Source: Gnomoniopsis sp. IMI 355080 (taxonomy: Eukaryota; Ascomycota; Sordariomycetes; Diaporthales; Gnomoniaceae). Taken from it: 64,000 nucleotides of DNA. The translations under genes and the position numbers were made by a program. Within the stretch, counting starts at the first letter, position 1. The number at the start of each line of letters is the position of its first letter. Shown here piece after piece: positions 44,293 to 55,168 of the stretch. The notes beneath the pieces were generated by a model. It was not told the DNA's origin and ran no database searches. It worked only from the letters and a program-made list of their open reading frames with translations. The DNA lies in NCBI GenBank assembly GCA_027946555.1, contig JAPEVC010000013.1:247203-311202 (forward strand), written 5' to 3'.

Positions 44293-45636
44293 CTATATGG
44301 ATGGCTTGATTCGCACTGGTACGATAGCATCCTCTGTGACATTCGCCCATCTGCTTTTATAGATCCTTCCTTTTCTGAATACGGCCAAGACGTTCTTCTC
44401 TGGATCGTCAAAAACCGTAACATCATCCAGCGGGTTGGACGCCAAAATCAAGATGTCTGCTTCGAAGCCAGGTTTGATCTGCCCCAGCGAATCTTCTCGC
44501 CTGATCAGTCGAGCAGGATTGATCGTAGCGCTCTGCAGCACAGCCAAAGGCGACAAAACTCTCGACCGCAAGGCGAATTCGTACGTTTGTGCCGTGCCCA
44601 GGGGACCAAGCAGATCCGTTCCGTAGCAGATGGTGACCCCAGCATCCGAGGCAATCTTCAGCGCCTGCAACCCGGCTTGCAATACGACTTCATTCTTCGA
44701 AGCAGACTCTGGAGGCAGATATCCCTTCCACTTGGGCGATGCCATCTCGGCATACGCGACAAGAGTTGGTGTCAAGAAACAGCCTTTCTCCGCCATCATC
44801 TTGGCGGTTGGCTCGTCGATGAAGTTTCCGTGCTCAATGCCTCTGGCTCCATTTTCGATACAATGCCGTATCGCTTGGGAGGTATAGGCGTGCGCAGTAA
44901 CATAAGTACCTGCGTTTGCAGCACATTCAACCATGGCTCTGATCTCAGAGCCCGTAAATTGGAGGTGATCAATTTTGTCCGTCGGACTGGATACACCCCC
45001 CGAGCCCATTATCTTGATAAAGTCTGAACCGGTCCGGATTTCCTCCCTGACTGCTTGCATACACTCGGGTATCCCATTGGCTATCCTGCCTAGCCCAGTA
45101 GTGGTACCGCCGCAACACATGCTGTCGTCATGAGGTCCGCGATAGTCTGCGTGTCCTCCCGACTGAGATAGTGCATGGCCTGCAATGAAGAGTCGTGGAC
45201 CCGGAAATACGCCATCCTCAATCGCCTCCTTGAGCGCCAACAGGGCGCCACCACAATCTCGCACCGTCGTGAAACCTCGATGTAGCATCTGGGAACACAC
45301 ATACGGCTGACGAAGAACTGAGACGTCATTGGGGTTTCCGAATGCTTTTGAAAGATCGCCAAAGCCAGGGACAGCCATGATATGAACGTGTGAGTCAATG
45401 AGCCCCGGGCTCAGGAATTTGCCCTGGCAGTCGATGTTCCGAAAGCCTTGCTTCTGAGCATCGGAGATGAGGAGGTCGGAGGTGTCATCGATCGAGATTA
45501 TGAGGCCGTCTTTGATTTTGACTGCTGCGTGCTTGCGAATCGAGCCGTCAGTCACGTCCACGACGCTGGCATTGCTCAAGATGTAGCTGTTCCGGCTTGG
45601 TCGTAGCCATGGCTTGAGCTGGGCCTCAGTGATCAT
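44293..45636 (-). CDS. Metal-dependent amidohydrolase, ochratoxinase/imidazolonepropionase-like
   Basis: Single exon of 447 residues; the ATG at 45636 (MITEAQLKPW) is used because the frame upstream only offers a TTG. It has a TIM-barrel amidohydrolase core: DSHVHI gives the HxH ligands (His83, His85), Lys208 in DFIKIMGSGG is the likely carbamylated bridge, His249 (AHAYTS) and His269 (GIEHG) follow, and Asp341 (YGTDLLG) is the catalytic acid. The set suggests a binuclear metal site. The overall pattern (GFTTVRDCGG, GRIANG, HADYRGPHD) resembles fungal ochratoxinase and prolidase-like amidohydrolases that split amide bonds of N-acyl amino acids. There is no signal peptide, so it should be cytosolic. 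It shares a divergent promoter with an MFS permease. The precise substrate is unknown. Confidence 0.9.
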   Translation of the reverse strand: MITEAQLKPWLRPSRNSYILSNASVVDVTDGSIRKHAAVKIKDGLIISIDDTSDLLISDAQKQGFRNIDCQGKFLSPGLIDSHVHIMAVPGFGDLSKAFGNPNDVSVLRQPYVCSQMLHRGFTTVRDCGGALLALKEAIEDGVFPGPRLFIAGHALSQSGGHADYRGPHDDSMCCGGTTTGLGRIANGIPECMQAVREEIRTGSDFIKIMGSGGVSSPTDKIDHLQFTGSEIRAMVECAANAGTYVTAHAYTSQAIRHCIENGARGIEHGNFIDEPTAKMMAEKGCFLTPTLVAYAEMASPKWKGYLPPESASKNEVVLQAGLQALKIASDAGVTICYGTDLLGPLGTAQTYEFALRSRVLSPLAVLQSATINPARLIRREDSLGQIKPGFEADILILASNPLDDVTVFDDPEKNVLAVFRKGRIYKSRWANVTEDAIVPVRIKPSI

Positions 45637-46063
45637 TGTCGGTCCTTGTTCTACCAGCAAGCGCTGTTGTTGATAAGTCTCCAAGTGAAGTCCGCGAAAT
45701 TCATGGGGTTCAGATTACATGTTCGCCGACGAAGCTGAAGGTCCATTGGTCGGAAAACGCCGCCAGCGGCCGCGTGATAGATCCGTCTTCGGCGTTCCGG
45801 CTTCAAGCCGGAAGCCGGCTGCGTATCGCACCTCAGTCCACTTTGCACGCGCTGAATGACAGGGAACATAATCAACAGCACCAGATCTTGGATAGTGTAA
45901 ATGCGCAACAATTCGGCGCATGGAGTGGAGGCTGATAAGCGGTGCCTCTGAAGGTAACCAGGATGTTCGATAGCCCTATTATAAACGGGCCTGGTTGATT
46001 CACCATCCGCGTTCATTATTCTCCCTTGCTTTACCGCCTGTATCAAGAAGATTCAAATTCAAG
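45637..46063. promoter_or_regulatory. Shared divergent promoter of amidohydrolase and MFS permease
   Basis: These 427 bases separate the two start codons. At 45795-45813 is a palindrome with 9-base arms, TTCCGGCTT-C-AAGCCGGAA, containing CGG-N7-CCG, the layout bound by Zn(II)2Cys6 regulators. GATAAG occurs at 45672-45677 and 45934-45939, the sequence recognised by GATA factors such as AreA. Binding by either class is an inference. Confidence 0.6.
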
Positions 46064-47785
46064 ATGGGCTCCCAAATTGATGCCAATCCGCTGGAGGTAG
46101 CGGAGAAGACTGGTCAAGATGCAGCTCACGACTCCAACTACGACGAGAAAGCCGGCAGTATGGTGGAAGCTGGAGAGTCCTACACGGTCGAAGAGGAGAA
46201 GGCTGTTCTTCGCAAGATTGATTTTACCATCCTGCCCATGATGTGTGCGATTTTCTTTTTGCAGTATCTTGACAAGCAGAGCCTCAGTTACACAAGTGTT
46301 CGTGCCTTTTCAAAGAAAGCCTGCCTCTCTATGTTGGACCCACTCGCTGACTTGAAATGCAGATCTTTGGTCTCATCGAGGATTTGAATATGACGAGCCA
46401 GCAATATTCCTGGTGCACCTCCATCTTCTATGTGGGCCAGCTGGTCGCCGAGTATCCTTTCATTTACTTGATGAGCAGACTCCATCTCACCAAATTTGTT
46501 GGTGTGACAGTGGTCATCTGGGGTATGATTTGTATGTGCTTGGCTGCTCCTACCAACTTCGCCGGATTCGCCGCGGTACGATTCCTACTTGGTTTCGCCG
46601 AGGGTGCGGTCTCGCCTGCTTTTATCACGATCACGAGTGTATGGTACCGCAAGGATGAACATGCCTCCCGGACAGCGTAAGTGGACAAGCTTCATCATCA
46701 TTCCGTGAGGTACTGACTCAAGTATCGGTAGGCTCTGGATCACCATGAATGGCCTAGCACAAATTGTTGGCTGCTTGCTCATGTACGGCGTTGGGAAGAA
46801 TACATCACTGTCACTTGCCCCTTGGAGAGTTCTCTTCTTGATATGCGGGGCCCTGACCTCTGCTGCTGGGGTCGTCTTCTACATCTTCATGCCAAATGGT
46901 CCTAGAGACGCATGGTTCCTCAACGCTCGCCAGAAAGAAGTTCTGTCGCTGCGCATGGTTCACGACCGAGAAGGTGGTGACAAGACGGATTTCTCCACGA
47001 CCCAGCTGAAGGAAGCTCTCTCCGACCCAAAGACATGGTTTGTCTTTGCATTCGGGGTGCTTGTCACGATGCAATCGCCTGTGCTAACGGTAAGCACTTG
47101 ATACCAAGCCCACTTGGGCAATTCCAGAATGAAGAGGCAACGCCTGCTAACTATCCCACAGTTCGCCTCCTTGGTGATCAACAATGTTGGTTACGACAAG
47201 TATCAGACAATGCTCTACACGGCTCCATCTGGTGCCATCCAGATCACCATGCTCTGGATTGGGGTGCTTGCATGTCTTAAATTTCCGCGGAATCGCACAC
47301 TCGTTGCCCTAGCCCTCATCTTTCCACCTCTAGCAGGGACCATTTGTCTCCTGAAGTTGTCCCTTGACGCAGGGTGGGGCATGATCGGCGCCTCGTGGTT
47401 GTCATCTTGTATCACCGCGGTTTGGTCTGTTCTCCTTTCCCTAACAGCCTCCAACGTCAAGGGAAATACGAAGAGGGCCATCGTCAATGCCGTGTTCTTC
47501 ATCGGCTACTGCGCCGGGTGCATTGGGGCGCCACAATTGTGGACACACAAGCCGCGGTACTTCTCGGGCGTGGTCACTGGTATTGTGACGTGGTGTTTGT
47601 TGTTTGTTACTATTCTGTGGTATCGATTTATTTGTGGCAGAGACAATGCTCAGCGGGAGGCCGGAAAGGCTATCGTCGATGGGGAGCGCGAGCATACGCT
47701 TGGAGAAGTAATGCTGGATGAGACAGGCGCGCCTAAGAGTGACTTGACGGACAAGGAAGATAAAGACTTCAGGTACAGCTTGTAG
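46064..47785 (+). CDS. MFS permease, anion:cation symporter family (Dal5-like)
   Basis: Four exons: 46064-46297, 46363-46676, 46732-47089 and 47162-47785, giving 509 residues. It belongs to the major facilitator superfamily, allantoate/nicotinate/tartrate-type permeases, which import organic anions and small amides by proton symport across the plasma membrane. The N-terminus is acidic and precedes EKAVLRKIDFTILPMMCAIFFLQYLDKQSLSY, the family's first span. The MFS signature-like RFLLGFAEGAVSPAF follows, and PWRVLFLICGALTSAAG and MPNGPRDAWFLNARQK are characteristic of the ACS subgroup. Twelve spans can be counted. The C-terminal tail is acidic. It is transcribed away from the amidohydrolase across a shared promoter, which suggests it imports the amidohydrolase substrate. 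Confidence 0.92.
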
Positions 47786-48650
47786 TGTTGCATGGTATGC
47801 CCGATAGATTGGGAACAACGATAACGACATGATGCCGCGCTTTTTGTTGGAATACTCATAATTTTCCATGCCCTTGGTACCTCTCCCGCCAAGTTCGTAC
47901 CGCCTTCATATGCTTGAAGTATAACAACATATGATGGACCACTGGGCTACTTCCGGGTACCTAGGTAGGAGTCGCTACTACCTGAAGATGTTCTCGGAAC
48001 TTTGAACCACTTCTAAAACTTTGGTATGAAACGAGGTTGACGATGCTATGAAAACCCCCTCCTGCTTATACCACCAGGCCTCTCTTGCATCTGGAACTTG
48101 ATCCATCATGATAAAAAGTTGCCTTTCATTTGGGGCGCACGCTCCGGGCTTTCACCTTCCTGAATATTAACGAAGACACGCGCCAATCAAAACTGTACGC
48201 GTGTCGTCCAAGTCGCGCATCCTCCCAGTAACATATCTACTGTCATTCTAGCAATACCACCTCAGGTGTATTCTTAGTAATTTACTTCTTGCAAAATAGC
48301 AAAGCTAACCACTACCTGGTACTTCGCCCTCCCCATGAGCCTGCGCCTTCACTTTCGAAAAACACCAACTTAATAAGAGCGAAGGTTCAAAGAGCCTAGG
48401 AACACTCAGAGTCTACCCATTGAGCAGTCGATAGCAGCGGGAAAGATGTGGCAACGAGGGTCACGGCAGCGACATTAGCTGTGTCAGCCGTACTAGACTC
48501 CAGAGTCTTCAAGATCCGGTCCGTAAATGGCAGAATCGGGTAGCTCATCACAGGCCGGTCTCGGGGTACAGATGGAAGTCAAACTGGAATTAGGGCGGAT
48601 AATAGAACTGGGAAGAGATGTACTCTTGTGTGAGAGGGAAAAGTCTCGTC
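47786..48650. other. Intergenic, one TACCTAGGTA palindrome
   Basis: 3' UTR of the permease and about 800 bases with no coding signal. A perfect TACCTAGGTA lies at 47958-47967. Confidence 0.5.
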
Positions 48651-49330
48651 CTATACATTTGTTTCCTCGAGCTGCATACCATCTTCATAGATAGGCGACA
48701 GTCCAACCTCAGCGCATGATTTAGGTAGTAGACGTTTTGATGATTCATAAGTCGACAGGATGCCATCACCCTCGACAAAGTTCTGATCGTTGTAAACAAA
48801 GTGGAGGGTCTCTTGCGCTGCACGCCATCCAGATTCCGTCGATACGAAGGGTTCGCGCCTGTGTGTCCCGTAGATCGCGACGAATTTCCAAGCACATACC
48901 TCGGATGATAGTCTCTCGTGCAAGAACGCAGTGTGTACGGGTCATCGCGTCAATTGAAGCCCATGCGCTTCTGAGACTGCTCTTCTACCGCGTCGTCTCG
49001 TTCCCGGGGCGTGCAGCGCGGGTCCGCAGCGGATGCGTCACTGGTGAAGAGCAGGACTCGGTCCAGACTTGTACCAAGGGGCTTACCAGATGGTCCTTGA
49101 CAGTACTTAATGCTTGGGGTCTTCTTCATCTGTTCAGAGGTCGCAAAGAACCGTGCTAAAGACGTAACCGCCGATTTAGATTTGTGTAAGCCAAGTCCCT
49201 TAGTGTTCTCGTCTGGAACGCTACCGATGATCTCGGAAAGTTTCCGACAGGGAGGACTTGCAGGCTCTCTGGCAGTGGCGATGTTTTTTTTTTCTTCCTG
49301 AAGGAAAATTCTGACAGAGGCTTGGTCTTA
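48651..49330 (-). pseudogene. Probable decayed or unrecognised gene, minus strand
   Basis: One minus-strand frame is open for about 120 codons from roughly 49327 down to a TGA near 48957 and reads like protein (for example CRKLSEIIGSVPDENTKG and SLDRVLLFTSDASAADPRC), but it has no ATG near its start. After the TGA, a one-base frame change leads into another open stretch of about 95 codons with similar character (AFLHERLSSEVCAWKFVAIYG, ETLHFVYNDQNFVEGDG), ending at 48651. The TGA plus the shift fit a gene broken by point mutation and a small indel; unrecognised introns are the alternative. I do not recognise the family. Confidence 0.35.
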
Positions 49331-50961
49331 GCAATGGTATCGTACGGAGTGCCCCAAAAAAAAAGGATGGGTGGGTCACACATCAAGCCAGATGACCAGT
49401 GTAAAGGGATGTGAGACTACGATCGATAGGAGGAGGCGTCGACACGTTCCCAGAGGAATAGACCTGCTATATGAATACTGCATGCATCTCGACTCGGTCT
49501 TTGTGACGCGATCTTTGTGCCTATATGTCTGAGTGAGCAGTGTGAGCAGCGTGCTGCACGTCTGTTTGGTGGGTGCGATATTCGCGGCTGGGACCTATTC
49601 TTGGTACCCAACCGTACGACACGTGCGTTGGTGTAGAGTCAACTGGGTGAGGAAAAGCAATGTCAACGCATAAAACCTTGGTCAAGACCTAGCAGGCCAA
49701 AAAATTATTGAGAGTGAAGATCACATATCATGCTGTGTCAAGAGCATTGCGAGATCCTGATAGAACTTGGGCTCCATAACACGCAGTGCTCCCACCGCGC
49801 CAGCGTGCTTACAGCGTGATTCATCTTTAGTCCATACTCTCTATCCACAGCAATGTCGAGCAATCTGCGGAGTCAAAAATAACCACATGTCTTGTAGCCT
49901 TTGGACAAGCTTCAACGGTTACTTCTTACAGCAGTGGCGGAGGCGAGGCACGGGAGTTTCGAACTTTAACATCAACAGCACACAGCCACAAGAAGAATGA
50001 GTGGATCACCCGTTAAGCTTAGAGAAATGGCCCCGAATGTGGATCCACTTGGGGTGTTACAGGATTTATGGAGCGTGAACCAAGGTTCCGCAGTGTGATG
50101 TACCACGGTATTTGAACTGCGAAGCGAGCAAGCAGCAGCGAGAAATTGACGGTGGGTTGGATCTTCTTGCCAAGTGGCAGTAACACGAGGAAAATGAACT
50201 GAACTGTGTACGGAGCACCTGTGTTTGAGTCGCCAGCCCCGACGCGTAGAAAGCAACCTGGGAAGCGCCCAATGGAACAGCAGGTTTCCATTCGCGGTAG
50301 GTCGATCATTGATCTGCAAGGGTGCAAAAAGGTGGGAAACGAAACAACCTTTCCCGTCTGTGAGCTGACAAGACCGCGAAAAAGACCACATGGGGTGGCA
50401 GCCAATCTGCAGGGGGCGGCCGGGCGGCGACAGGGGCTTGCCTTGGGGCCGCCAGGGCTGTTTAGGCATTCTGGGCAATGCTCCGACCCTATTGGCAGGC
50501 TTCCCCTGCAGGCGGGCCACCAATCAGCCCAATTAGGGGGCGATCCCCCCTATTTTTAATCTTGCCAAGTGGGGCCCACTGCAGATGACGGCCTCCAGCA
50601 CATCCTTGGAAACCCCGGACTAGCAAAAAGAAGAGGCCTTTGCTTCCTTCCATCATCTCATCTGCTTTTTTGTTGTTGGTGATTAATCAAAACCTCTTTC
50701 CCTTCTTCTCACTCACTCACTCTCGTTGTCAAATCCAACTGCCAGTTTTTCTTCGCGTTGGTTTCACAGTCACATATTCTTGGCCACGGCTGACACTCCT
50801 TGATACCGTCTTACTCTGTCTTACACAGCGCGTCACTCTTTTTTATTAATCAAACGTTCTCAGCCTCTCTCCCTCTCTTCCCTTCGAGCGTCGTTATTTA
50901 CGAACCACTTTTATCACCACCATACGAGAAGATTCACATATTCTCAACACCTTTTTCCACA
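49331..50961. other. Long upstream region of the GH17 gene
   Basis: No gene can be supported. The last 350 bases are pyrimidine-rich (CTT/TCT tracts at about 50640-50960), typical of the promoter and leader of strongly expressed fungal genes. A GC-rich patch lies at about 50400-50520. Confidence 0.5.
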
Positions 50962-52191
50962 ATGCAATACTCCCAGATCCTCGCAGTCGCGGCTCTCGTG
51001 GCCTCTGCCCAGGCCACAACCGCCTACCTCGGCTTCAACTCGGGCTCAACCAACGCCGATGGCTCCAGCAAGTACAAGGCTGACTGGGTGACCGAGTTCA
51101 CCAACGCTGCCAAGCTCGAGGGCGCTCCCGGCACCTTCAACTCCATCCGTCTGTACACCAACATCCAGGGCGGTACCACAAATACCCCCATTGAGGCTTT
51201 CGAGGCTGCCGTGGAGACCAACACCACCATCCTCCTTGGTATCTGGGCCTCGGGCACCACCAGCATCGCCAATGAGCTCACTGCCCTCAGCACGGGCCTG
51301 ACCAACCTTGGCGACGACTTCGCCAACCTGGTCATTGGTATCTCCATCGGCTCTGAGGATCTCTACCGTAACTCTGCCACCGGCGTTGCCAACGAGGCTG
51401 GTATCGGTGCCGATCCCAGCACCATTGTGGGCTTCATCAAGGACTACAAGACCAAGTTTGCCGACACCAAGCTCGCCAACGTGCCCATTGGCCACGTCGA
51501 CACCTGGGACGCCTTCACCAACAGCTCCAACAGCGCCGTCATCGACGCTGTTGACTGGCTCGGTGTTGACGAGTACCCCTACTACCAGACCGGCGACGGA
51601 AACAGCATCGAGAACAACGCCAAGCTCTTCAAGGCCGCCTACGATGCTGTCGTGGGTGTCGCCGGCGGCAAGACCGTCTGGGTCACCGAGACCGGCTTCC
51701 CCTACGAGGGCGAGACGTGGGACGAGGCTGTGCCCTCGCTTGCCAACGCCAAGACCTACTGGGACGAGGTTGGCTGCGATCAGCTGTTCAACAAGGTGCC
51801 CACCTTCTGGTACAACTTTGTTGAGGACAACGGCGCCAATGCGCAGAAGTTTGCCATCAGTGACAACGAGTCGTCCACTCCTCGCTTCAACCTGACTTGC
51901 CCGGCTACCACCACCTCTGACGACGCCAACTCGACTTCCACCACCAGTGGCAGCTCTTCCAACTCCACTGAGAGCGGCAGCTCCTCCTCCAACAGCACCA
52001 CTACCGGCTCAGGATCTTCTGCTACCTCAACTGGCTCTTCCTCTGGTTCTTCGTCCGGCTCTGGCTCCACCACTGGCTCCAGCTCCTCTGCTTCATCCTC
52101 CTCCTCCAACGTCGCCTCCAGCGGTGCTGTCAAGCTGGGCTCATCCTTCGCGGCTGTGGCCCTGGTTGGGGCTGCATTTGCCCTGCTGTAA
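50962..52191 (+). CDS. GPI-anchored GH17 glucan endo-1,3-beta-glucosidase (EglC-like)
   Basis: Single exon of 409 residues. The ATG at 50962 opens a signal peptide (residues 1-19, ending SAQAT); the frame is open upstream but that is leader. This is a cell-wall beta-1,3-glucan hydrolase or transglycosylase of glycoside hydrolase family 17, working at the outer face of the plasma membrane and wall. The acid/base Glu132 sits in GISIGSED and the nucleophile Glu243 in WVTETGFPYEG, both intact. After about residue 315 comes a Ser/Thr-rich stalk of some 70 residues with NST sequons. The hydrophobic C-terminus (SFAAVALVGAAFALL) with small residues before it is a GPI attachment signal. Length and order match fungal EglC-type proteins. 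Codon use is strongly biased to C-ending codons, which suggests high expression. Confidence 0.95.
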   Translation: MQYSQILAVAALVASAQATTAYLGFNSGSTNADGSSKYKADWVTEFTNAAKLEGAPGTFNSIRLYTNIQGGTTNTPIEAFEAAVETNTTILLGIWASGTTSIANELTALSTGLTNLGDDFANLVIGISIGSEDLYRNSATGVANEAGIGADPSTIVGFIKDYKTKFADTKLANVPIGHVDTWDAFTNSSNSAVIDAVDWLGVDEYPYYQTGDGNSIENNAKLFKAAYDAVVGVAGGKTVWVTETGFPYEGETWDEAVPSLANAKTYWDEVGCDQLFNKVPTFWYNFVEDNGANAQKFAISDNESSTPRFNLTCPATTTSDDANSTSTTSGSSSNSTESGSSSSNSTTTGSGSSATSTGSSSGSSSGSGSTTGSSSSASSSSSNVASSGAVKLGSSFAAVALVGAAFALL

Positions 52192-53277
52192 ATGGATGAT
52201 TGATAATGTGCCGAGATCAAGTCGGGAAAATGCTTTCTAGCGAGGAGAAACCACATTGTTCGGGCGTTTACTTCACATGTCTGGTTAGACTAAGGGTCGG
52301 ATACAATTGGTCATCTGGCAGATCTGCTACATATCTGCCACTTTTGCGTGTCGTGTATATCACCTTCGATACCCACTCTTAATAGACATTTGGCAAAAGA
52401 CAAATTGAGACGGATTTCACTTCACTTATTGGTTAACCCTGCTGCTATTTATGTGTGCTATCTTGCCAAGTGTGATGTCGTTGGAACTTGCCATCAAGGA
52501 TTTTCCAAAAGCTAACCTAAAAAAAACTGATAAATAGTGTCACGTTTTCTTCTCGCGGCTACCAAAAAGTTCATTACGAGGGGATCCACAAGAGCAAAAG
52601 GCAGCCGCCAAGCCGTAGCGATAGTTGTCTCTTTTCAGCCTAGCTGGACGAAGGATTCACCGTTGAAGAAGAAAAGCCCTCTCCTAGCCACACGATTTTC
52701 AGCCGCTTCTGCAGGCAACAATTTACTCTAATCTTAAGCATCCGCAGTGGCGGCTCGCGCTTGGCCCAATATGGGCATAATTTTCCGCTGCAGTCTGACC
52801 TAGGCGGCAGACACATCAAAGGAGTTTATTCCGAATGACATCCTTTTCTTTCCGTTCCATACTCACTCATTTTCATCTTGAAGCTGGTATAATATTTTGA
52901 TTTTCTTGTTTTTGGTTTCCTTTTTGTATTCCGAGGTGCCGATCTGGTGTGGTCTTGAGGCTATGCTGAAATACATCACTCGCTACTAAGTACAGTGCAT
53001 ACTCACACCCACGCATGCATCTCGAAAGACAGAAAATAGAAACTCAAGGTACTCAGCCCAGCTCGTGGGACAATACGAACGAATCCTGCCATCAGGTTCC
53101 ACTCTGCCCACTGAATCGTGAGGGGATAGCGGTGTGTTCTCGAGAGCATCAAAAGGACGAAAGTGCATATATACCATACGTACATACCCTCACTCGACAG
53201 TCCCACATCTACAGTATATTTCGAGACCTGTCGCTTTCGAACAACCCATTTTTGACGCCTTCAACACATCTTTCACC
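52192..53277. other. Intergenic, no supported gene
   Basis: 3' UTR of the GH17 gene and promoter of the four-span membrane protein. Short frames only. Confidence 0.5.
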
Positions 53278-54185
53278 ATGGCCGTAGACCCAACATCACA
53301 ACCGCCCAGCGAGGCAAACATTCCCGAGAAACCAGCCCCGGCCCAGGTCAACAACAACACAGCGAGAAACCACCAATCTATGCAACCGGTGCAGTTCCAG
53401 CCGATGGATGTGCCTAAACCCGAGCCTTTTCGACCCAGCAAGCCGTACAGCGTTGGCAAGCTCACCCTCAGCACTTTCAACTTTGTTTTCGCCGTCATCG
53501 TTCTCGGCCTCAGCATAGGGATCCTTATCATACAACTTTACGACATTGTCCTACTCATCATTTCAGGTGTTATGGTGCGTTATAAAATAGCCCCCCTCCC
53601 CCCGCCTCTCCACTTTGCCCCAGGAGACTATTGGAAAAGGAAGAAATAACACTAACATCTCCAATTCTCTTTCTCCCAGGCTCTCAGCTCCATCCTCTGG
53701 CAACTGGCAGACTACACCACCATCTGCGTCCGGCGCTCCATCTACCGCGCCATCCACCCGGGCGCGCACGTAGCCATCCACCTCATCCTCTGGGTCCTCG
53801 CCCTCCTCGTGACCATCTCCGCTTGCTTCGCGTTATCGTACGAGCTCACAGCATGGACTGTGGATCCGCAATGCGCCAACGGCGCTTTAAGCTATACCAC
53901 CGACAGCAGCACTGGCGAACGGGTCTACTGTGACGAGTATTACACCTTCTCGACGGACGGGCAGGCGCGTCTGTATATGGGCATGCTGGAGGCGGTGACG
54001 GTGTTTAGTGCGCTGATGCTCGTGTGTCACTTTGCGCTGTTTGTGATGGCGTGTATCGAGACGGATCGTCGGCGCAAGTGGGGAAAGCAGACGCGGGTGG
54101 TGTATATGGTGGCTACGTCCGGCGGCGCGATGGATGGGCGGACGTACTATACCCAGGTACCGCCACCGCAGTCGGGGCCGATGGT

Positions 54186-54216
<31 letters not shown>

Positions 54217-54357
54217 AGTACTGGGCCTAATTCGGAAATGTATGGGTATTATGCACCTCCGACTCAGGCTGCTAGTGCTGCGGCTCATCATCACTCGGGG
54301 GAGAATGGACATTTGCAAGAAGGAACTGCTGGTGCGTCTACGGCGTCATATGCATAG
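53278..54357 (+). CDS. Four-span membrane protein with polyglutamine tail, unknown function
   Basis: Two exons, 53278-53574 and 53680-54357, joined in phase 0 (donor GTGCGT, acceptor CCCAG), encode 324 residues. The polar Pro/Gln-rich N-terminus (1-65) is followed by spans near 68-92 (FNFVFAVIVLGLSIGILIIQ), 92-115 (interrupted by the intron), 128-150 (IHLILWVLALLVTISACFAL) and 205-228 (VTVFSALMLVCHFALFVMAC). The loop between spans 3 and 4 has paired Cys residues (DPQCANG and VYCDEYY) likely to form a disulphide. The layout resembles MARVEL-type tetraspan proteins. The cytosolic tail has ten Gln, encoded by (CAG)9 CAA, and a His/Gly/Ala-rich end. The function is unknown; a membrane-organising role is a topology-based guess. 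Confidence 0.85.
54187..54216 (+). repeat. (CAG)9 CAA polyglutamine tract
   Basis: Thirty bases encoding ten Gln in the cytosolic tail of the four-span membrane protein. The near-pure CAG run is prone to length change. Confidence 0.95.
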
Positions 54358-55168
54358 AGTAGGGGAGGGGCAACTCAAGCCTGACGTGGTTTATGTTGGA
54401 AAGCCGTTGTATGTACGGAGTGCAACTCGGGCGGAGAGTGCACGTTTGAATGAACCGTGCCGTGTAAAGATAGTGCTGCAATTTGGTTGTTCTGGGTTGA
54501 GAGAACACAGGTGTATGCTGGCACTACGTAATGATAATGGTAATCTGATGATACCCGTTCTAAGTCGCCCTCCCAGCGAGGATGTACAATGAAATGCGAA
54601 GGTACTCGGGATCGTGTGATACGAGAATCGAGATGCATTTCTATGTGATGCATTTAATACATGCGCCGCAAGTTTCGACAGCGTTATCTCCATCACAGAT
54701 TCAGGAATACTTTCAGCTCATAGGAATCAAGCAATTCATGTAGAGAAGATACTCGTAACGGCTGCTTATTAGGTCTATATACCTACTTAGTTACGAGTAT
54801 GCTTTATGCAGACTGCAGCAAGACTTGATCGACTGATCTACATGCGGTCAACGCAGACGGACCGACCCGATGTTAATCAAACTCTTCCCCAATTACATAT
54901 GCCTCGATCAGAAACACCCAATATCCCGTCGGCCAAGAATAATGAGCATCCCGGCGTCGATGAAGCCGAACCCCGCAAGTGCTTCCGGTCGGCATCGCCA
55001 CCGAGACTCGGGCCGGACAAGGCGGGCGAGATAAGACTTACAACGGACGGCATGTCACACTACTCCATCTCATCTACTTTATCCTTTCATACCTACTTGC
55101 TACCAATACAAATACACAAAAGTCCATTTAAACCTCCATTCTCATACGCCACGAAGGTCCCACAAAAC
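54358..55168. other. Upstream region of the aminotransferase gene
   Basis: Leader and promoter. An in-frame ATG at 54806 would extend the aminotransferase by 121 residues, but the extension is polar and irregular and looks like untranslated leader. Confidence 0.45.
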
